64,000 nucleotides of DNA from DASQJJ01 sp035631115 (GTDB lineage: Bacteria; Patescibacteriota; Microgenomatia; Levybacterales; UBA12049): contig DASQJJ010000006.1 in assembly GCA_035631115.1 (NCBI GenBank), positions 1-64,000 of the forward strand, given 5' to 3'. Position numbers and translations under genes: made by a program. Below, piece after piece: positions 59,644-64,000 of this stretch. The number at the start of each line of letters is the position of its first letter. The stretch's first letter is position 1. Below the pieces are notes generated by a model. The model was not told where the DNA came from and searched no databases. It saw only the letters and a list, made by a program, of their open reading frames with translations.

Positions 59644-60401
59644 GATTTTTTTAGGTATTTTTTATAACTAACAGCAAATCGAATAGACGAAAAGAAGGAA
59701 AAAATAACTCCCTGCCATCCATCAAGTATTGCTTTGTGTCGTATTGTTGTCCAGAAAAACCAAAAAATAGGTTTTCCTACCATATATTCTAGCATAGTAA
59801 CAGGATCTTTGGATAAATTTTTGTCCTTGTACTGATTTGCGATAAAATCAGTATATCGATTAAATCGAAGCAAATACCTTTTAAATGACGGGTCTGCAAT
59901 ATGAATAAGTGGCTCGCGCAGATATCCTGTTTTGCCATTAACAACAGCTTGCTCATGCACGTCCTTTTGCGGCAGTTTTCCCAACCCATTCTTATACAGG
60001 CGTAGCGTGTAATCTGGATACACTCCACCTTTCATAAGAAATCTTCCCAAAAACCAATTCTTTCGAGGAATCCAATACCCTACCATGTCTGAATTCTCAA
60101 TTTTTTCTCCAATTTCTTTTGCAAGCTGAGGTGTTACGCGTTCGTCTGCATCAAGTTGCAAAATCCAATCTTTTGTTGCCATATCTATTGCCTTTTGCTT
60201 ATTAACATGAAACATTGGATTATTCTCGGTAATTGTTACTTTTGCCCCGAATTTTTTTGCAATTTCAACGGTATTATCCGTAGATGATCCGTCAACGATA
60301 ATTATTTCGTCTGCAAAATTTTGTACTGATTCAAGACAATCAGACAAATTCTTTTCTTCGTTAAATGTGGCAAGTACTACAGAGACTGTTTGTTTTTTCA
60401 T
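59640..60401 (-). CDS. GT2 family glycosyltransferase, WaaE/LgtF-like
   Basis: A protein of about 253 residues beginning MKKQTVSVVLATFNEEKNLS. Then come FADEIIIVDGSSTDNTVEIA, NPMFHVNKQKAIDMA, and the metal site QLDADERVTPQLA. The later GGVYPDYTLRLYKNG and DVHEQAVVNG match the WaaE/LgtF-type LPS-core glucosyltransferases and their relatives in Gram-positives. The frame is open to 60614, but the extension overlaps the previous gene and is not GT-like, so 60401, 2 bp after the upstream stop, is used. Confidence 0.87.
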   Translation of the reverse strand: MKKQTVSVVLATFNEEKNLSDCLESVQNFADEIIIVDGSSTDNTVEIAKKFGAKVTITENNPMFHVNKQKAIDMATKDWILQLDADERVTPQLAKEIGEKIENSDMVGYWIPRKNWFLGRFLMKGGVYPDYTLRLYKNGLGKLPQKDVHEQAVVNGKTGYLREPLIHIADPSFKRYLLRFNRYTDFIANQYKDKNLSKDPVTMLEYMVGKPIFWFFWTTIRHKAILDGWQGVIFSFFSSIRFAVSYKKYLKKS

Positions 60402-60403
60402 AT

Positions 60404-62020
60404 TTACTTGGAAAATCTTTTTAATAGAAACAAAAACAATAATCCACCAATACCAATAAGAGAAAGAATATCTCCAAACAACCGAAATTTGGACTCCTGA
60501 TAAGCTACAGATACCGTGTGTGTCCCATCTGGAACAAGAAATGTCATTAGTCCTCGATACATTGGGTCCTGAAACTCTACGCCAACTTGTTTTCCATCCA
60601 CTGTTACCCTCCACCCAGGAAAATACAATGTATTTTCTAAAAGTCTACTTTCTCCCTGAGAGGAAACAATGTAGGAATGCATTGTGACAAAACGTTTCTC
60701 TTGTGTGACGAGTGCATTCCCTGATATTGGCTCTAAGGGCTTGTCAAATCTTCCTAGCATAAATCGCACAGACCATACTGGAGCACTTTCTCCTGTATCT
60801 GTTGTGCTATTGTATATACCTGTAAAAAATGATTCAGGCTTTTCTGCATAAGATTTTGCATGAAAATACTCTCTACTTAAGAAGAGCAGAATACAACAGA
60901 GAGATACTACAACAACATATTTTTTTACTCCGGATATTTGTGCTACACAAAATCCTCCAAGAAGAGAAATAGTAACAACTGGAACCGCCAAAAATCTCCA
61001 TGGAAATTGAAAGTTTTGCAGGAGCATTACTTTTTGCCAAATAAATTGAGCATATGGAAGCATAAGAAAAATTGCTGCAGCAGTATATAGAATAAGCCCT
61101 CCGAGAAAAACTCTTTTTACTTTTTCTTTTTTCCAAAACCTGAGTAGCAATACTATACTTGCAACAAGTACAATCCAGTACACAATGCCAAGTTGCATGC
61201 TTGGCGTACCATAGCTCCATTTCCCATAGAAAAGCTGCGAAAAATCAACAAATCTACTTGCGTATTCTCCTTTTGTTACAATATTCCGAAGTGTATATTG
61301 ACCTTCTAGAAGAGCCGGAACCCAGAAGAAACTGCTCAAAAGAAATCCAAAAAAAATACTACCAAATAACCATATCATTGTTTTTCTTTTCCACGTATCA
61401 AGCCAGATGAGATAAAGCATATATATAATTAGTAAGGGCGTTACCATAAGGGCAATTGCATTATGAGACAAAATAAGTAGCGCTACGGAAATCGATGCAA
61501 AGATGAATCTAGATAGCGTCTTCTTTTCAAAAACAAGATACATTCCCAGTAGAGCAAGTGGAATAAAGACAAAAGCAACATGCTCACCAATATCTCCGCG
61601 TACGTATAAATCAACAAAACGATAGGGTGCGTACATATATAATATTCCCGAAACAATACCAGATGTGTATCCCCATTGTTTTTGGGCAAACAGATACATT
61701 CCTACGCCAGATGCAATCATTGCGATTGCAAAGACAAGCTTTGTGCTTTCCACAAATGAAAACCCAAAGAAATGGAGGAGGGACGCAACATATGAAGGGA
61801 ATGGATACAAGAATTCAAGAATGGGATGCCCATATCCCCAATTTAAATTTTCTGCCCATCTGGGGATAAGTATTCCTTCAGATAAATTCTGATAAAAATT
61901 TGCTATTCTGGCAATGTGATCCTGCCCATCATGGGTAACAGCAAATCCTGGATGCAATAAGTCCACAATAGCAAGTAGTCCAAAAAGCAAAACTATTAGT
62001 ACAGATATTCTTGAAATCAT
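60404..62020 (-). CDS. YfhO/GT-C-like membrane protein
   Basis: A protein of about 538 residues with about 12 membrane helices and a C-terminal exported module before the last helix. The first exported loop carries GFAVTHDGQDHIARIANFYQ with an HDxxDH site, then NWGYGHPILEFLYPFPSY. The end has LYFPGWRVTVDGKQVGVEFQ, the module also found in two other proteins of the window. This is the layout of YfhO-like and 6-pyruvoyl-tetrahydropterin-synthase-annotated GT-C proteins of environmental bacteria. GGGAG lies 8 nt before the ATG at 62020, which is therefore preferred over 62044. Confidence 0.78.
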   Translation of the reverse strand: MISRISVLIVLLFGLLAIVDLLHPGFAVTHDGQDHIARIANFYQNLSEGILIPRWAENLNWGYGHPILEFLYPFPSYVASLLHFFGFSFVESTKLVFAIAMIASGVGMYLFAQKQWGYTSGIVSGILYMYAPYRFVDLYVRGDIGEHVAFVFIPLALLGMYLVFEKKTLSRFIFASISVALLILSHNAIALMVTPLLIIYMLYLIWLDTWKRKTMIWLFGSIFFGFLLSSFFWVPALLEGQYTLRNIVTKGEYASRFVDFSQLFYGKWSYGTPSMQLGIVYWIVLVASIVLLLRFWKKEKVKRVFLGGLILYTAAAIFLMLPYAQFIWQKVMLLQNFQFPWRFLAVPVVTISLLGGFCVAQISGVKKYVVVVSLCCILLFLSREYFHAKSYAEKPESFFTGIYNSTTDTGESAPVWSVRFMLGRFDKPLEPISGNALVTQEKRFVTMHSYIVSSQGESRLLENTLYFPGWRVTVDGKQVGVEFQDPMYRGLMTFLVPDGTHTVSVAYQESKFRLFGDILSLIGIGGLLFLFLLKRFSK

Positions 62021-62025
62021 ATGTA

Positions 62026-63660
62026 TTACTCCCTTATTGTCCATGCATACAGTGATGGTTGTCCATCAAGACTATAAAAGACTTCCTTAATTATAGTATT
62101 TTTCCTTTTTGTATTGGTAACATACAATGTGTCTTTTTTTGTTGGATTGGGACCAATCATATGAAAGTATATGGTATCAATAACATGCGTTTCTTGAAAT
62201 CCACCTGATTTTGTACCACCATTTTTTATGTACCTTGCTGGATCATACATACTATTAAAGAGGTAGAGCATATATGACTGATATCCATTATTTCTATTTG
62301 TTATGTCTACATATTGGTATGCGTTTTTTTCTTTTACAACATACGTCATTGCCTTACTTAACGCATACTGAAATGACTCTGATTGTCTTATGGGGAATAC
62401 TACAAAATAGTTTACGATGAATTGATATAACCCACTCAGTACGACAACTGAGAAAAGCAGTACAAAACCAAAATATACTGGCCTGCTATGTTTTTGTAAA
62501 AATGACAAACTCATATTAATACCTAATGCAGTAATAATTTGAGGCACAGGAAGAAGCGTGTATGCTCTCATTGCGTGCGGAGCTTGTGTCGTAAGACCAG
62601 GTGCCAAAAAGTCTATCCCTGTCCATGCAAGAAGAAGTACGGTAACTTTCTTATTAATGCTTTTCGAAAGAAAAAGCAGGAAGATTCCTATGAAAAGAAA
62701 TGGCGCCTCCCATACGTAAAGAAGTCCAGTATTAGGCGCTTTAAACTGCTCATCTCCAGAATTACCAAAAAGCCAAGGAAGACTAAAGTGAGAAAGATAG
62801 TTTTGAATGAAAATTTCCCCAGTGATAACTCTTCTATTATTAAGTATTTCACCTATGTAGTTATTATGTTGCTTTGCATATAAGATATCTTTTGCTGATT
62901 GTGCGTACCGTGGATTATCGGTAAAAACTGATGTTCCTTTTAGACGGATAAGTCCACCTGGAGACAATGAAACAACAACCATTGGAATACTAATAAGTAT
63001 GAATAATGCAAATCCTACAAGTGCATGTTTTTTTACTTCCAGAATATTTTTCCAAAAAAGAATAATAAGCACAAAAAGAATGCATGGAGTGAATACCTTT
63101 TCACTTTGATATCCGTAAAAGGTTAACCCAAAAAAAAGAAAAGATCCCATGAGAGTCCATGGATTTTTACTCCTTAAAAAAGAGGTGAAAAGAAGGAGTG
63201 CTACTACAACTAAGGTTAATCCCAAATTTACTTCGTGACCAAGTCTTGATAGATATATATGCCATGGGGAAATTGCTAAAAGAAACATAGCAAGCAGTGC
63301 AATGTATTCCTTTTTTTTGTGAGTTACTAAAAGATTCTTAGTAAGAAAATATGTCATAATAACTGTTGCAATAGACATAATTACAGAAGGAAGTCTTACA
63401 GACAGAACCTGAAGACCAAATATTTTTACGAAAGGAATTACCGTGTACACATACAATGCAGGTCTATAATCATCATATGCACGAAGAAGTATGGGCAGGA
63501 AGTATCCATACTCATCTCTTCCAGTATGGAGAATTGAGTATGCATTCCAACCAATAGTCGCTTCATCTAGAGATGCGCTCGGCGGAATTAATGACAGAAA
63601 TGAAAATCGAAGAGCAATTGCCAAAAGTATAATAAAAACAAAAAGTATTTTTCTTACCAT
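62026..63660 (-). CDS. GT39/PMT-like membrane glycosyltransferase
   Basis: A protein of about 544 residues with 10-12 membrane helices and a C-terminal exported domain. The first exported loop has SASLDEATIGWNAYSIL (LDE site) and RAYDDYRPALYVYTVIPFVK, the usual PMT_2 pattern (Y-x-RPALY), and HIYLSRLGHEVNLGL follows. The first codon of the open frame (63669) is a GTG; an ATG at 63660 with AGAGGTGAG 4 nt before it is a better start. Its C-terminal domain (YQSYMLYLFNSMYDPARY, KSGGFQE) is repeated in the next, cut-off gene, so the two are tandem paralogs. Confidence 0.8.
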   Translation of the reverse strand: MVRKILFVFIILLAIALRFSFLSLIPPSASLDEATIGWNAYSILHTGRDEYGYFLPILLRAYDDYRPALYVYTVIPFVKIFGLQVLSVRLPSVIMSIATVIMTYFLTKNLLVTHKKKEYIALLAMFLLAISPWHIYLSRLGHEVNLGLTLVVVALLLFTSFLRSKNPWTLMGSFLFFGLTFYGYQSEKVFTPCILFVLIILFWKNILEVKKHALVGFALFILISIPMVVVSLSPGGLIRLKGTSVFTDNPRYAQSAKDILYAKQHNNYIGEILNNRRVITGEIFIQNYLSHFSLPWLFGNSGDEQFKAPNTGLLYVWEAPFLFIGIFLLFLSKSINKKVTVLLLAWTGIDFLAPGLTTQAPHAMRAYTLLPVPQIITALGINMSLSFLQKHSRPVYFGFVLLFSVVVLSGLYQFIVNYFVVFPIRQSESFQYALSKAMTYVVKEKNAYQYVDITNRNNGYQSYMLYLFNSMYDPARYIKNGGTKSGGFQETHVIDTIYFHMIGPNPTKKDTLYVTNTKRKNTIIKEVFYSLDGQPSLYAWTIRE

Positions 63661-63661
63661 A

Positions 63662-64000
63662 TTACTCACCTCTTACAATTTCTATAGCTCCCTCATTGTT
63701 AAGGTACTCTATCCTCTTAAGTGCTGTAGTACTCTCCGAAAAATCACTTGGTCTACCAACATAAAGAATATTTGAATCTTTCTTTTCGTCTTTCCAGTTG
63801 ATTGGGCGGAATTCATATTTTCCGAAAGAGTGATTTTCTCGAAATCCGCCAGATGCAAAGCGTGTTTCTTTTTGATATAAGTTTGGGTCATAACGCAAGT
63901 AAAATAAGAAAAACATGTACGACTGATCTAGTGGTGGCTGATTGGAAACAATAACGTGCTTAGCAGGTAATTTCGAAATAGTTGCTATTGCTTCCTGATA
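63662..64000 (-). CDS. GT39-like protein, C-terminal part only (cut by window edge)
   Basis: The frame is open from the right edge to a TAA at 63662, giving 112 readable residues. QSYMFFLFYLRYDPNLYQKE and ASGGFRENHSFGKYEF match the C-terminal exported domain of the following gene (QSYMLYLFNSMYDPARY, KSGGFQET). It is thus the tail of a tandem paralog of the GT39-like protein at 62026-63660. The catalytic N-terminal part lies outside the window. Confidence 0.8.
   Translation of the reverse strand, partial: YQEAIATISKLPAKHVIVSNQPPLDQSYMFFLFYLRYDPNLYQKETRFASGGFRENHSFGKYEFRPINWKDEKKDSNILYVGRPSDFSESTTALKRIEYLNNEGAIEIVRGE

Noticed and set aside
60402..60614. 71-residue N-terminal extension of the WaaE-like GT2
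   Set aside because: It overlaps the previous gene by 211 bp, has no GT2 features and skips a well placed ATG at 60401.
1..64000. CRISPR arrays, insertion sequences, prophage, rRNA or tRNA genes
   Set aside because: No direct-repeat arrays with unique spacers, no transposase or phage-like proteins, and no RNA gene signatures were found by reading the sequence.
1..64000. Recoded UGA (as in some CPR lineages)
   Set aside because: Conserved proteins are intact with the standard code, and no in-frame TGA had to be read through.

Overview
The window is AT-rich, densely coded bacterial DNA using the standard code, with genes abutting or overlapping by 1-30 bp. Several traits point to a reduced-genome Candidate Phyla Radiation (Patescibacteria) bacterium, probably Microgenomates-like: Mur ligases without their N-terminal substrate domain, a DUF4012 protein beside the sugar transferase, in-frame GC-rich palindromic inserts and Phe/Lys/Gln-type AT-rich repeats inside proteins, and very many glycosyltransferases. 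This placement is inference; no rRNA or tRNA gene was seen to confirm it.

Region 1 (1-8900) is a division and cell wall cluster on the minus strand, in transcription order mraZ, rsmH, an ftsL-like gene, ftsI-type PBP, murF, murE, murC and murA (cut by the left edge). A DUF192 gene lies on the plus strand between murE and murF. The mraZ promoter is followed by three tandem 10-bp repeats, a probable MraZ operator. Region 2 (8900-14200) holds a small Cys-containing protein (plus strand), a membrane-anchored hypothetical protein, glycyl-tRNA synthetase behind two tandem T-box elements, recO and a DUF4012 protein.

Region 3 (14200-64000) is an almost unbroken surface-glycan locus of about 50 kb. 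It contains a phosphoglycosyl transferase to start the lipid-linked glycan, GDP-mannose pyrophosphorylase, GalE and other SDR sugar enzymes, many GT2 and GT4 glycosyltransferases, an acetyltransferase, two methyltransferases, a cupin, a sulfotransferase, an APH-type kinase, a split transketolase, a Wzx-type flippase, an O-antigen ligase/polymerase fused to a GT-C-like half, and about nine large GT-C/YfhO-type membrane proteins. The likely logic is assembly on undecaprenyl phosphate, decoration with modified sugars, flipping by Wzx, and extension or transfer outside the membrane by GT-C and Wzy/WaaL-type enzymes using polyprenyl-phosphate sugars made by the DPM1- and ALG5-like enzymes. Most genes are on the minus strand; two short plus-strand islands (36610-37317 and 43425-45612) interrupt it.

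The most notable regulatory points are the tandem T-box leader, the MraZ-box triplet, and five promoters whose -10 element sits 6-7 nt before the ATG, predicting leaderless mRNAs. No transposase, CRISPR array, tRNA or rRNA gene was recognised.
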